Source: Aromatoleum diolicum
GTDB lineage: Bacteria > Pseudomonadota > Gammaproteobacteria > Burkholderiales > Rhodocyclaceae
Length of the DNA stretch: 40,881 bases
Direction: 5' to 3'
Assembly: GCF_012910955.1 (NCBI RefSeq)
Contig: NZ_WTVQ01000045.1
Span: 1 to 40,881, forward strand
This document shows, in pieces, positions 28,821 through 36,622 of this stretch. Below the pieces are notes generated by a model. The model was not told the origin of the DNA and did not search any database. It worked only from the letters and a program-made list of their open reading frames with translations. The position numbers were made by a program, and so were the translations under genes. The number at the start of each line of letters is the position of its first letter. Within the stretch, counting starts at the first letter, position 1.

Positions 28821-29279
28821 TCAGTTGCGCTCTCCTGCAGCGTTGCCAGCCAGAGCGCGGTCGATCGAGAGTCGTCCGGCGCCGCTGACGAGCAGGGACA
28901 CCGTTACCGCCAGCAGGGCGAGACCGAACTCATAACCCTTGTTGGCGATGAAGAGTCCGTTTGCGAAATGGACGCTGAAGATCGCCACCAGCATCGTGAA
29001 GGCCAGTACGGCACTCGCCGGGCGCACCAGCAGGCCAATCAGCAGGGCGAGGCCGCCGAAGAACTCGGCGCCGCCGGCGAGCAGCGCCATCAGGTAGCCC
29101 GGCGCGAGGCCGATGGATTCGAGCCACCCGGCGGTGCCCGCAAGGCCGTAGCCGCCAAACCACCCGAACAGTTTCTGGCCGCCGTGCGCCATGAAGATGA
29201 TGCCTACCGGAATCCGCAGTGCGAGGGCGGACAGGCTGGCGTTGGTCGAGGTGATTTTCTGGATCAGGGTCTGGCTCAT
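28821..29279 (-). CDS. DoxX-family membrane protein (YqjF-like)
   Basis: A 152-residue four-helix inner-membrane protein. The DoxX sequence RIPVGIIFMAHGGQKLFGWF leads into the first loop, followed by LMALLAGGAEFFGGLALLIG and VAIFSVHFANGLF. Family members are linked to sulfur, thiol and quinone metabolism but have no agreed reaction. ATG 29279 has GGAGAA upstream. It is the first gene of a likely two-gene operon with the YqjG-like GST. The promoter should lie in the AT-rich stretch at 29335-29400, which is distinctly lower in G+C than the genes around it. Confidence 0.9.
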   Translation of the reverse strand: MSQTLIQKITSTNASLSALALRIPVGIIFMAHGGQKLFGWFGGYGLAGTAGWLESIGLAPGYLMALLAGGAEFFGGLALLIGLLVRPASAVLAFTMLVAIFSVHFANGLFIANKGYEFGLALLAVTVSLLVSGAGRLSIDRALAGNAAGERN

Positions 29280-29484
29280 GGTCGTTCTCCGTTGAAGACT
29301 CAGAATTTGTTTCGTGAGTGCATGGTAAGGAGTGAGCGATTGATTAAAAAGGTGCAGATCATCACTACATTGTTGCTAATGATGTATCTAATTATTCCCG
29401 GTCATGAACGTGAAATGACGCATAGGTGACATCCGTTTCGGGTGTTAGGATGGTTCTGGCTCCGGCAATGTGACGGAAATTCGA

Positions 29485-30168
29485 ATGCGAAAAGTGAGAC
29501 CCGGTCTCGTGTCGGCATTGGCCGTGTTCGGCTGGATGCTGGCTGGTTGTTTTTCGAGTGGAAATCTTCCGCGCGGCTATCCGGCGGCGCCCGTGGGGGA
29601 GGCCGGTCTGGTATTCGGCTCGATCGGCGTCGCGGGCGAGGAATCGACGATCGGGCTGAGTTCGCTGGAGTATCGCCCGGCTGCAAAGCTCGGGCCGACC
29701 GCCCAGGGGGAGTTCCTGTTCCACTCGGTGGTCGGCATACCGGGGGCGCTGCTTTCGCCGATGTTTCACACGCCGGTGGAGTTTCACGACGGCGCCGCAA
29801 AGGGGACGGTCTTCGCGCTGCGCTTGCGTGCAGGGGATTACGAAGTTGTCAGCGCAATCGTAGAAAATGCGCCGATTGGCGGGTGGGCGAGCCACGTGTT
29901 CATGAGCGATGCCGGCAATGTCCCGTTCCGCGTGGAGGCGGGCAGGGCGACCTATATCGGGCGCTTCCTGAGCCGTCTGCGCATCGGGCGCGATGCTCAC
30001 CGCATTCCCGAAGTCCAGGGGGCGTATTTCGTGGTGAGTGATCGCCTGGTCTCCGACCTGGAGATCGTGAACGCCAAAGGTTTCCAGGTTGACGCTGCAC
30101 GCGTCATCAACCTCGCCCCGCGCTTCATGTCCATTAATAATGCGGCATTGCGGTCGAGCCCCGAATGA
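29485..30168 (+). CDS. Putative lipoprotein of unknown function
   Basis: A 227-residue protein not recognised as a named family. It has a positive N-terminus and a hydrophobic stretch ending in the lipobox LAGC at about residues 16-19, so it should be lipid-anchored. The rest is beta-rich, with no cysteine pair or catalytic motif seen. RLRAGDYEVVSAIV and VEAGRATYIGRF resemble segments found in small envelope lipoproteins that carry DUF2846-like domains, but this is only a suggestion. ATG 29485 gives the signal peptide directly; GTG 29470 is an alternative. It overlaps the next lipoprotein gene by 4 bp. Confidence 0.75.
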   Translation: MRKVRPGLVSALAVFGWMLAGCFSSGNLPRGYPAAPVGEAGLVFGSIGVAGEESTIGLSSLEYRPAAKLGPTAQGEFLFHSVVGIPGALLSPMFHTPVEFHDGAAKGTVFALRLRAGDYEVVSAIVENAPIGGWASHVFMSDAGNVPFRVEAGRATYIGRFLSRLRIGRDAHRIPEVQGAYFVVSDRLVSDLEIVNAKGFQVDAARVINLAPRFMSINNAALRSSPE

Positions 30169-30557
30169 TGCGCGCGCTACTCGTTGTCGCTCTGGGGCTC
30201 TCCGCGTGCAGTTCGACTCACGACCTTGCGAAAGGGCCCAGCATGATGGGTGGGGGTCTGTTCAGCGAGGAGCTGCAACCGGGGCTGCACTACGTCGTGT
30301 CCAAGTCGCACGTCGCCCCGTGGACGAATCATGAGTCCGTCGCGCAAGTGTGGCGGGACCGTGCGGGTCAGCTGTGCGGAAAGGGCGGGTACCGTGAATT
30401 GCAGGTCGTCGAACTGGTGGAAGAAGAGTTGGCGCCGATGAGGGTGTTCGTCCTTTCGTTGCCGTACCTGGCGACGATCCGAAAAGGCTATGTCTTGTGC
30501 GCCGGGTCGCCACTGTCGGAAGAGGCGGCCCTGCGCTACCTGGACTTGCGCCGCTGA
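30165..30557 (+). CDS. Small lipoprotein of unknown function
   Basis: A 130-residue protein with a short signal peptide and lipobox LSAC at about 12-15. Two later cysteines (in GQLCGKGGY and KGYVLCAGS) could form a disulfide. The pattern of LCG-GGY followed near the end by GYVLC occurs in other small envelope lipoproteins, but I could not name the family. The ATG overlaps the upstream lipoprotein stop (ATGATG over TGA), so the two are coupled and may act together at the envelope. Confidence 0.75.
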   Translation: MMRALLVVALGLSACSSTHDLAKGPSMMGGGLFSEELQPGLHYVVSKSHVAPWTNHESVAQVWRDRAGQLCGKGGYRELQVVELVEEELAPMRVFVLSLPYLATIRKGYVLCAGSPLSEEAALRYLDLRR

Positions 30558-30584
30558 CCATTCCAAGCTTCGGCAGCAAGATCT

Positions 30585-30605
30585 TTGCCTGATGCGGAAA
30601 GGCAA
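30585..30605. terminator. Weak hairpin between convergent lipoprotein and HD-GYP genes
   Basis: TTGCCT (30585-30590) pairs with AGGCAA (30600-30605) over a 9-nt loop in the 99-bp gap between convergent stops. The stem is short and lacks a T-run, so it is only a candidate. Confidence 0.3.
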
Positions 30606-30656
30606 GGCTGGCACCATTGCGTGTTCACGCTACCCGCTCGATACTGGTTTGCATCC

Positions 30657-31400
30657 TCAGCGCGGCACAGCTTCGGCGCACTTCATCTCGACCATGCGCC
30701 GCAATGTCTGCTCTTCGACGATGAAGATCCGGACGGCCTCCGGGTCGAACTGGCTGCCGCTCATGCGCAGGATTTCCGCCTTCGCGGTGTCGAACGGCAA
30801 TCCCTGTCGATAAGGGCGGTCTGAAGTCATCGCATCAAGCGTATCGATGACTGCAAACAGTCTCGCGCCCAGCGGGATGTCGTAAGCACCGAGGCCACGC
30901 GGATAACCACTTCCATCGAAGCGTTCCTCGTGGCACAGGACGATATCGGCAGCCTCGGTCATGCCGGGCAGCCGACTGACGATGCGATGACCATCCTCCA
31001 CGTGCCGGCGCATCAGGGCCCATTCGTCGTCATCGAGCGCACCGCTCTTGAGCAAGACGCGGTCGGGGACGCCGATCTTGCCGACGTCGTGGAGCAGGGC
31101 GCCCCAGTAGATCTGGCGCAGGCGATTTTCGTCACCGGTTATCTGCCTTGCGAGCACCAGCGTGTGACAGGCGACACGGCGGGAATGCTGCCCCGTCTCA
31201 TGTTCGCGCAGATCGAGGGCGTCGGCGAGTGCTTCCGCGAAACGGGCGTAGTGGTCGTTTGTTCTCCCGTTATCGACAATGCGGCGCTCGAGAAAGCAGT
31301 GCTCGCACAGATGTTGACCGTCAAGCTGCAGCGGCAGCAAGCCGGCGGCGAGCTTGCCGCAGCAGTCGCATCGACTCGATGTGGTGGGCTGTTGGGACAC
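30657..31400 (-). CDS. HD-GYP c-di-GMP phosphodiesterase with N-terminal cysteine motif
   Basis: About 247 residues from a GTG at 31400. An HD-GYP domain (about 50-235) has HSRRV, the metal motif HDVGK (104-108), HVEDGH and the GYP motif in FDGSGYPRG (165-167), so it should hydrolyse c-di-GMP. In front lies RCDCCGK (C11, C14) and HLCEHC (C32, C35), a CxxC-17-CxxC pattern like a zinc ribbon. No membrane segment is seen. The start is uncertain: no ATG gives a clean frame, and the open frame extends to 31559 over the upstream gene. It follows the copper-cluster periplasmic gene by 31 bp, so co-transcription is likely. Confidence 0.85.
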   Translation of the reverse strand: MSQQPTTSSRCDCCGKLAAGLLPLQLDGQHLCEHCFLERRIVDNGRTNDHYARFAEALADALDLREHETGQHSRRVACHTLVLARQITGDENRLRQIYWGALLHDVGKIGVPDRVLLKSGALDDDEWALMRRHVEDGHRIVSRLPGMTEAADIVLCHEERFDGSGYPRGLGAYDIPLGARLFAVIDTLDAMTSDRPYRQGLPFDTAKAEILRMSGSQFDPEAVRIFIVEEQTLRRMVEMKCAEAVPR

Positions 31401-31431
31401 GCGGGCTCGCTCAGGGGACGCTAAGTCACTT

Positions 31432-31899
31432 CTAGTGTGCCCGGTATTCGAAGACCGCTTCGACGGGCTGTCTGGCACCCGGCATACGGATTTCAAGCGT
31501 AATCCGGTAGGGGCCGGCGCCGGGAAACGCGAAGTAGTTGCCGAAGCTGGTCGTGTCATCGATGCGCATCGGCTCCAGGGGCTTGCTCGTTCCGGCCATT
31601 CCGAGTTCGGTCACTGTCGCGGTCACCTGCGCGTCGACAATGCGGCTGCCGTCCTTGTTGATGAGCGCAACGATCAGATGATGTTTGTCGCGCCCGCCGG
31701 GCACCCCGCCGTGCATGGTGCGCTCTTCGTGGGTGGGTTCGTGCTTGCCCGCGACCTGCGCAGGCAGGATGCCGTAGTAGATATCGACCTCCCCCACGCG
31801 TTGGTGGCGCCCGGTTTCGGCCGCGATTGTCACGCCCGAGCCAAGTAGTCCGACGACAACGGCGATTGCGAAGATCCTCTGCAAAAAGTGTTTGAGCAT
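31432..31899 (-). CDS. Periplasmic protein of the copper cluster, probable Ig-like fold
   Basis: A 155-residue exported protein. A clear signal peptide covers about 1-27 and would be cut after TIAAE or nearby. The mature part has a histidine-containing segment (GKHEPTHEERTMHGG, and DKHHLIVAL) and then beta strands ending in GPYRITLEIRMPG, a pattern like YtkA/FixH-type domains. The family was not identified with certainty. ATG 31899 has GGAGGAG upstream. It lies 42 bp after the copper ATPase gene, which suggests a periplasmic metal role, by inference. Confidence 0.75.
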   Translation of the reverse strand: MLKHFLQRIFAIAVVVGLLGSGVTIAAETGRHQRVGEVDIYYGILPAQVAGKHEPTHEERTMHGGVPGGRDKHHLIVALINKDGSRIVDAQVTATVTELGMAGTSKPLEPMRIDDTTSFGNYFAFPGAGPYRITLEIRMPGARQPVEAVFEYRAH

Positions 31900-31941
31900 G
31901 CTTGTCTCCTCCGCGCGGTATGGAGCGCCGGCTGCCGGGGC

Positions 31942-34329
31942 TCACGCGGCGCGTTGCTCGACTCCAGTGATTCGGTCGGCCGTCCGGCGTAGCCGCAGCG
32001 CGTTGGTGACGACGGAAACGGAACTCGCGCTCATCGCCAGCGCCGCCACCATCGGCGATAGCAGCAGGCCGGTAAAGGGGTAGAGCAGGCCCGCGGCGAG
32101 CGGCACCCCCAGCGCGTTATAGACGAAGGCGAAGGCGAGGTTCTGGTGCATGTTGCGCACTGTCGCGACGGAAATGCGACGTGCCGCGGCGATGCCGCGC
32201 AGGTCGCCCTTCACCAGCGTGAGCTGCGCGCTCGACATCGCGACGTCGGTGCCGGTGCCCATCGCGATGCCGACATCGGCGCGGGCGAGCGCCGGCGCGT
32301 CGTTGATGCCGTCGCCGGCCATCGCGACGATGCGGCCTTCGGCCTGCAGTTTCGCGACCAGATCGTCCTTGTCCTTGGGCTTGACCTCCCCGAGCACCTC
32401 GTCGATGCCCAGGCGCTTGCCGACGGCACGGGCGGTCGTGAGGCCGTCGCCGGTGGCCATGACAATGCGGCCGATGCCGTGCGCGCGCAGTTCGTCCAGA
32501 GCCTCGGCTGTCGTTGCCTTCACCGGGTCGGCCACCGCAACCAGACCCACGGCAATCCCGTCGACGGCGAGCATCATCACGCTCGCACCTTCGAGTCGCA
32601 GCGCTTCAGCCTGCCCGGCCAGGGCATTCCACGTGACATCCTCGTCATCCATCAGCGCGCTGTTGCCGAGCACGACCTTGCGGCCTTCGACCGTACCGTG
32701 CACGCCGATGCCTGAGGACGACTCGAAGGTTTCGGGCTTCGATAGCGCCAGTTCCTGCCGCCGTGCCTCATTGACGATCGCGTGTGCCAAGGGATGCTCG
32801 CTGCCCTGGTCGAGGCTTGCGGCGATGCGAAGTACTTCATCTTCCGTCCAGCCGGGCGCCGCGACTGTCGCGTGGAATGCGGGCTTGCCTTCGGTCAGGG
32901 TGCCGGTCTTGTCGACGATCAAGGTGTCGATGCGGCGCAGGTTTTCGATCGCCGCGGCGTCGCGGAACAGCACGCCCTGCGTCGCGGCGTTGCCGGTGGC
33001 GACCATCACCGACATCGGCGTGGCGAGGCCCAGCGCGCACGGGCAGGCGATGATCAGCACCGCGACAGCGTTGATCAGGCCGTAGGCCCACGACGGCTCG
33101 GGGCCGAACAGGCCCCAGCCGAAAAAGGTGAGGGCCGCGATCGTGACGACGGCGACGACGAAATAGCCCGCGACATGGTCGGCCATGCGCTGCATCGGCG
33201 CGCGTGAGCGTTGCGCCTGCGCGACCATCTGCACAATCTGCGCGAGCACGGTCTGCGAGCCGGTCTTCTCCGCCTGCATCACCAGCGCACCGCTGGTGTT
33301 CAGTGTCGCGCCGATCACCTTGTCGCCGGTGGCCTTGTTGACCGGCATCGGTTCGCCGGTGAGCATCGACTCGTCGACCGCACTGGCGCCTTCGAGCACC
33401 ACGCCGTCGACCGGCACTTTCTCGCCCGGGCGCACGCGCAGGCGGTCGCCGGGATGCACATGGGTCAGCGGGATGTCTTCCTCACTGCCGTCGGCATTCA
33501 GCCGGCGCGCCGTTTTCGGCGCGAGACCGAGCAGGGCCTTGATCGCCGCACCGGTTTCGGAGCGCGCGCGCAATTCCAGCACCTGGCCGAGCAGGGTCAG
33601 CGACACGATGACTGCCGCGGCCTCGAAATACACCGCGACGTGCCCGCCCATGCGGAACGATTCGGGGAAGAGGCCGGGTGCAACGGTCGCGACGACGCTG
33701 TACCCGTAGGCGGCCCCGACGCCCGTGCCGATCAGCGTCCACATGTTCGGGCTGAGGTTTGCGATGGACTTTGCCCAGCGCACGAAGAAGGGCCAGCCTG
33801 CCCACACGACTACGGGGGTGGCGAGCAGCAGTTCGACCCACGGTCGCCCTGCCCCAAACAGCGGATCGAAAAGTCCGCCTGACATCGCAATCAGCGTCAC
33901 GAGCGCCGTCGCCGGCAGCGTCCACCAGAAGCGCCGCTTGAAATCGGCGAGTTCGGGATTTTCGCCTTGCTCCAGTTCGGGCAGCACCGGCTCCAGCGCC
34001 ATGCCGCACTTCGGGCAGCTGCCGGGGCCGATCTGGCGCACCTCGGGATGCATCGGGCAGGTGTATTCGGTGCCGGGGGCGGTTTCCGCGACTGTGGTGG
34101 GCGGTACCGGGCGTATGTAGCGTGCCGGATCAGCGCGGAACTTGTCGAGACACTTCGCACCGCAGAAACGGTATTCGGTACCTTCGAATTCCGTGTGGTG
34201 CGGCGAGTCGGGTTTCACCGTCATGCCGCACACGGGATCGGTCAGGCTGTCGGCAGACGCGCCAGCGGCATGCTGATGGTGTTCGTGACCATGATGATCG
34301 TGTGCCGGCACGGGACGGTCTTCAGTCAT
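31942..34329 (-). CDS. copA: Copper-exporting P1B-type ATPase with YHS and heavy-metal-binding domains
   Basis: A 795-residue inner-membrane pump. The His-rich N-terminus (about 8-20) is followed by a YHS domain (DPVCGMTV 31-38, FCGAKC 55-60) and a heavy-metal-binding domain ([20 protein letters not shown], 91-110). Then come the P-type core: TGEP (324-327), the membrane CPC (429-431), DKTGTLTE (D473) and GDGINDAPA. The Cu(I) signatures FVYNALG (M7) and MSASSVSVV (M8) mark export of Cu(I), and possibly Ag(I). There is no classical HMA domain. ATG 34329 follows GGGAGGAG; the frame also opens further upstream. A possible small gene overlaps its start. Confidence 0.95.
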   Translation of the reverse strand: MTEDRPVPAHDHHGHEHHQHAAGASADSLTDPVCGMTVKPDSPHHTEFEGTEYRFCGAKCLDKFRADPARYIRPVPPTTVAETAPGTEYTCPMHPEVRQIGPGSCPKCGMALEPVLPELEQGENPELADFKRRFWWTLPATALVTLIAMSGGLFDPLFGAGRPWVELLLATPVVVWAGWPFFVRWAKSIANLSPNMWTLIGTGVGAAYGYSVVATVAPGLFPESFRMGGHVAVYFEAAAVIVSLTLLGQVLELRARSETGAAIKALLGLAPKTARRLNADGSEEDIPLTHVHPGDRLRVRPGEKVPVDGVVLEGASAVDESMLTGEPMPVNKATGDKVIGATLNTSGALVMQAEKTGSQTVLAQIVQMVAQAQRSRAPMQRMADHVAGYFVVAVVTIAALTFFGWGLFGPEPSWAYGLINAVAVLIIACPCALGLATPMSVMVATGNAATQGVLFRDAAAIENLRRIDTLIVDKTGTLTEGKPAFHATVAAPGWTEDEVLRIAASLDQGSEHPLAHAIVNEARRQELALSKPETFESSSGIGVHGTVEGRKVVLGNSALMDDEDVTWNALAGQAEALRLEGASVMMLAVDGIAVGLVAVADPVKATTAEALDELRAHGIGRIVMATGDGLTTARAVGKRLGIDEVLGEVKPKDKDDLVAKLQAEGRIVAMAGDGINDAPALARADVGIAMGTGTDVAMSSAQLTLVKGDLRGIAAARRISVATVRNMHQNLAFAFVYNALGVPLAAGLLYPFTGLLLSPMVAALAMSASSVSVVTNALRLRRTADRITGVEQRAA

Positions 34330-34480
34330 GATGATCTCCTCCCTTGGGCCGATGGCCTGTCGCGTAGATTTCGGACGGCGAACTGCAACACGGTCCGGTC
34401 TTCGCAGTCCGGTGTGCGCGCTGGTTTTCCGCCATCCACGCACGGAGTTGTCGTAGCAGGTTCTTCAGTGTGGTGAGCAA
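34322..34480 (-). CDS. Possible 52-residue protein overlapping the copper ATPase start
   Basis: A frame from TTG 34480 to TGA 34322 encodes a peptide with an amphipathic start, [20 protein letters not shown]. It then has GPCCSSP and a tail ending GGDHHD. The start has GGGGAG about 8 bp upstream, and the stop overlaps the first codons of copA, which would couple the two. It fills most of an otherwise unexplained 200-bp gap in a compact operon. The CC and HH pairs would suit metal binding. The length is short and the start non-ATG, so this is a proposal rather than a firm gene. Confidence 0.4.
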   Translation of the reverse strand: MLTTLKNLLRQLRAWMAENQRAHRTAKTGPCCSSPSEIYATGHRPKGGDHHD

Positions 34481-34531
34481 TGGGGGACTCCCCGGTCCCG
34501 ACGGCCGAAGGCGGAAAATCGGCCGATGCGG

Positions 34532-35032
34532 TCATTTTCCGGTCGATTTCCCCGCGGGTTTCGGCATCCTCTCCATCATCATCTGCATCATGTCCATGCG
34601 CCGCTCCATTTGGTGCATGCGGTTGGCCATGGCCTCGGGCGATGCGGAGGCCGCGTCAGGGGCCATCATCATTCCCTTGCCCTGCATCATGCCCATGCCG
34701 CCCATCTTCCCCATATCCCCCATCATCTGGCAGCCCATTGAGCCCATTGAGCCCATCTGGCCGGTTGCCATCTGGTGGCCCAGCATCATGTTCTCGCGCA
34801 TCGTCTGCATATGTTCCATCAGCAGTTTCTGCCGCTCCTCGGGACTCTTGGCAGCGGCCACGGCCTCGAGTTGCGACTGCATCCTGGTGGTGTTGTCCTG
34901 CATTTTCTGTACCGCCTTTTCGGGCGTCGGGGCAGAAACGGCCGCGGGCTGGTCGGGATGATGCGCATCTTCCGCGTAGGCGGGCAGGGCGGCGGCCAGG
35001 GAGATGGCGAGTACGGTGAGGATGCTTTTCAT
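34532..35032 (-). CDS. Methionine-rich periplasmic protein
   Basis: A 166-residue exported protein. The signal peptide is MKSILTVLAISLAAALPAYA. A charged helical part (about 40-90) contains a repeated MxxxM pattern, and then a Met/Gly-rich segment (MGSMGSMGCQMMGDMGKMGG) is followed by MHQMERRMDMMQMMMERM. Methionine clusters bind Cu(I) and Ag(I) in periplasmic copper proteins, so a copper-binding role is likely from composition and from copA downstream. ATG 35032 has AGGAGAA upstream. No named family was recognised. Confidence 0.85.
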   Translation of the reverse strand: MKSILTVLAISLAAALPAYAEDAHHPDQPAAVSAPTPEKAVQKMQDNTTRMQSQLEAVAAAKSPEERQKLLMEHMQTMRENMMLGHQMATGQMGSMGSMGCQMMGDMGKMGGMGMMQGKGMMMAPDAASASPEAMANRMHQMERRMDMMQMMMERMPKPAGKSTGK

Positions 35033-35106
35033 GATCTTTCTCCTGAGATATAGAGGGCGATGCAAGCGACGGCAGTGCCGGATATGGACAACTGATCAAG
35101 TGATTG

Positions 35107-35766
35107 TCATGCGCTATCCGCCGATTCTCGCTGGTCCGGCCAGTGAGGGATAAAGGCCGGGGTTTGACGCGCATAGCGCGACCAGTCCTCCCCAAAGGCC
35201 GCTACCGCCGCGAGTTCTTCATGGCGGGCGAGGCGCACGTAGGCGACCACGAGAACGGGGAACATCGTCAGCGTGATCAGCGTCGGCCACTGCAGCAGGA
35301 AACCGAGCATGATCAACACGAACGCTGCGTATTGCGGGTGCCGCAGCCTGGCGTAGGGACCGGTCGTCGCGAGCCGGCCACCGGACTGGGCCGCGTACAG
35401 GACTTTCCACGCTGCGGCGAGCAGCCAGAAACCGCCCCCGATCAGCACCGTCGACAGGATGTGGAAGGGACCGAAGTGCGGATTGGCGCGCCAGCCAAAC
35501 ATCACTTCGAGCAGGTGGCCGGCGTCGTGTGAGAGAAAATCGACGTCCGGAAAGCGCTGGGCGAGCCAGCCCGACAGTAGGTAGATCGTCAGCGGGAAGC
35601 CGTACATCTCCGCGAACAGCGCGACGATGAACGCCGAATACATGCCCAGCGATCGCCAGTCGCGTGGTGAACGCGGTTTGAAGAAGCTTGCGGCGAAGAA
35701 GATGAACACTGCCGAATTGATCGCCACCAGCGACCATAAGCCGTAGGACGGTCCCGGATCGATCAT
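35107..35766 (-). CDS. Isoprenylcysteine carboxyl-methyltransferase-family membrane protein
   Basis: A 219-residue protein with about five or six membrane helices. The C-terminal GRLATTGPYARLRHPQYAAF is the ICMT/PEMT-type motif (GPY-RHP-Y), followed by the helical hairpin with the conserved acidic end RHEELAAVAAFGEDW. Bacterial members presumably methylate small substrates in the membrane, but these are unknown. They are often found next to heavy-metal genes. ATG 35766 overlaps the stop of the DUF2933 gene by 4 bp. Family is clear, function unknown. Confidence 0.88.
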   Translation of the reverse strand: MIDPGPSYGLWSLVAINSAVFIFFAASFFKPRSPRDWRSLGMYSAFIVALFAEMYGFPLTIYLLSGWLAQRFPDVDFLSHDAGHLLEVMFGWRANPHFGPFHILSTVLIGGGFWLLAAAWKVLYAAQSGGRLATTGPYARLRHPQYAAFVLIMLGFLLQWPTLITLTMFPVLVVAYVRLARHEELAAVAAFGEDWSRYARQTPAFIPHWPDQRESADSA

Positions 35767-36008
35767 TTTCCGCCTCCGTTTTTCGGATCGCCATGCTGGT
35801 GGCCGTGGTGCATGAACAGGTGCATCAGCGGGCAGGCGAGCAGGAACAGCCAAGGCAGGATGCCGAGCAGATGAGCGCGGTGCTCGAATGCGAGCAGGAC
35901 CGCAGCCATCGCAATGAAAGCGCCGAAGATCCATCGGCTGGCGCTGACTCGCCTGTCACCCGTTGCTGCATCGGGTGGCGCGTGGTCAGGAGGGTGGTGC
36001 GTGTGCAT
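35763..36008 (-). CDS. Small DUF2933-type membrane protein
   Basis: An 81-residue protein with a His/Pro-rich N-terminus (MHTHHPPDHAPPD), two hydrophobic helices (about 26-44 and 48-65) and a C-terminal HLFMHHGHQHGDP. This matches the DUF2933 pattern (CPLMHLFMHHGHxH). The histidines at both ends would suit metal binding. It is the first gene of the copper cluster and is coupled to the methyltransferase-like gene by a 4-bp overlap. The function is not known. Confidence 0.85.
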   Translation of the reverse strand: MHTHHPPDHAPPDAATGDRRVSASRWIFGAFIAMAAVLLAFEHRAHLLGILPWLFLLACPLMHLFMHHGHQHGDPKNGGGK

Positions 36009-36037
36009 GATGCGCTCCCCGTGCTGAGGATGAATTC

Positions 36038-36092
36038 ATCATACGCTCGAATGATCAACGACTTGCTGACGCCGTGATTACATTTTCGTCAT
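36038..36092 (-). promoter_or_regulatory. Candidate promoter and operator of the copper cluster
   Basis: On the minus strand TATGAT (36043-36038) is a good -10 lying 30 bp before the DUF2933 ATG, with no matching -35. Further upstream the plus strand reads ATTACATTTTCGTCAT (36077-36092), reminiscent of the ATTACA half-sites bound by OmpR-type heavy-metal regulators. No regulator gene lies in the window. Tentative. Confidence 0.3.
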
Positions 36093-36201
36093 CTTGGTTC
36101 GCGCGCGCGGGAAGGGTTCTGCGCCCATGGGCATTGCGCCGATGGGCGGGCTCGGGCGTGTTCGCACGGCTCGCGCGGTTCGGCGCGATCACCGTCTCGA
36201 A

Positions 36202-36582
36202 TTACTTGATCGCAAACCGCGCAGTCGCCGGCGCCTTGCCTGCGAGCGTGACCACCGCAACGGCTTTGGTGCCTGAAACAAGCTTGAACGTGCCTTTTGC
36301 TTCGAGCTTGTTGTCGCCGGCCGGGGCGAGGCTGGCTTCGCTCTTTTCGGCGCCGTTGAGCAGCGTGACCTTTGCCGTCGCGCCGGTGGTGTCGATCTTC
36401 TTGCCGTGGTCGTCGAGGTAGAGGCTCAGAGCTTCGGACGTGGCGACCAGCTCGTAGATGACTTCCTTCACCTCGACGACGGCGCCGCCATGTTTGGGTG
36501 TGAGATCGTGACCGCCGGCAGCGAAGGCAGCGGGGGCGGACAGGATGGCGAGTGCGGCGGTGACGGAACGAAGTAGCTTCAT
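36202..36582 (-). CDS. Small periplasmic protein of the RND efflux operon
   Basis: A 126-residue exported protein with a signal peptide (cleaved after AAFAA) and an all-beta mature part. It starts GGHDLTPKHGGAVVEV and includes EVIYELVATSEALSLYL, and it has two histidines near the N-terminus. Proteins of this shape accompany heavy-metal RND genes in betaproteobacteria, but the family has no assigned role that I can name. It follows the permease gene by 40 bp, with a TAA-free compact junction and an AGGAGAA ribosome site, so it belongs to that operon. Confidence 0.8.
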   Translation of the reverse strand: MKLLRSVTAALAILSAPAAFAAGGHDLTPKHGGAVVEVKEVIYELVATSEALSLYLDDHGKKIDTTGATAKVTLLNGAEKSEASLAPAGDNKLEAKGTFKLVSGTKAVAVVTLAGKAPATARFAIK

Positions 36583-36622
36583 GGTTTTTCTCCTGGGGAT
36601 GTGCTGGGGAAATGCAGTGGGC

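Noticed and set aside
34532-34760. Possible repeat array in the Met-rich gene
   Set aside because: The repetition is from ATG/GGC codons of a Met/Gly-rich protein segment, not a DNA repeat family or CRISPR array.
36094-36276. Small plus-strand gene between the copper and RND clusters
   Set aside because: Arg-rich frame overlapping the end of the periplasmic gene, without a ribosome site or family resemblance.
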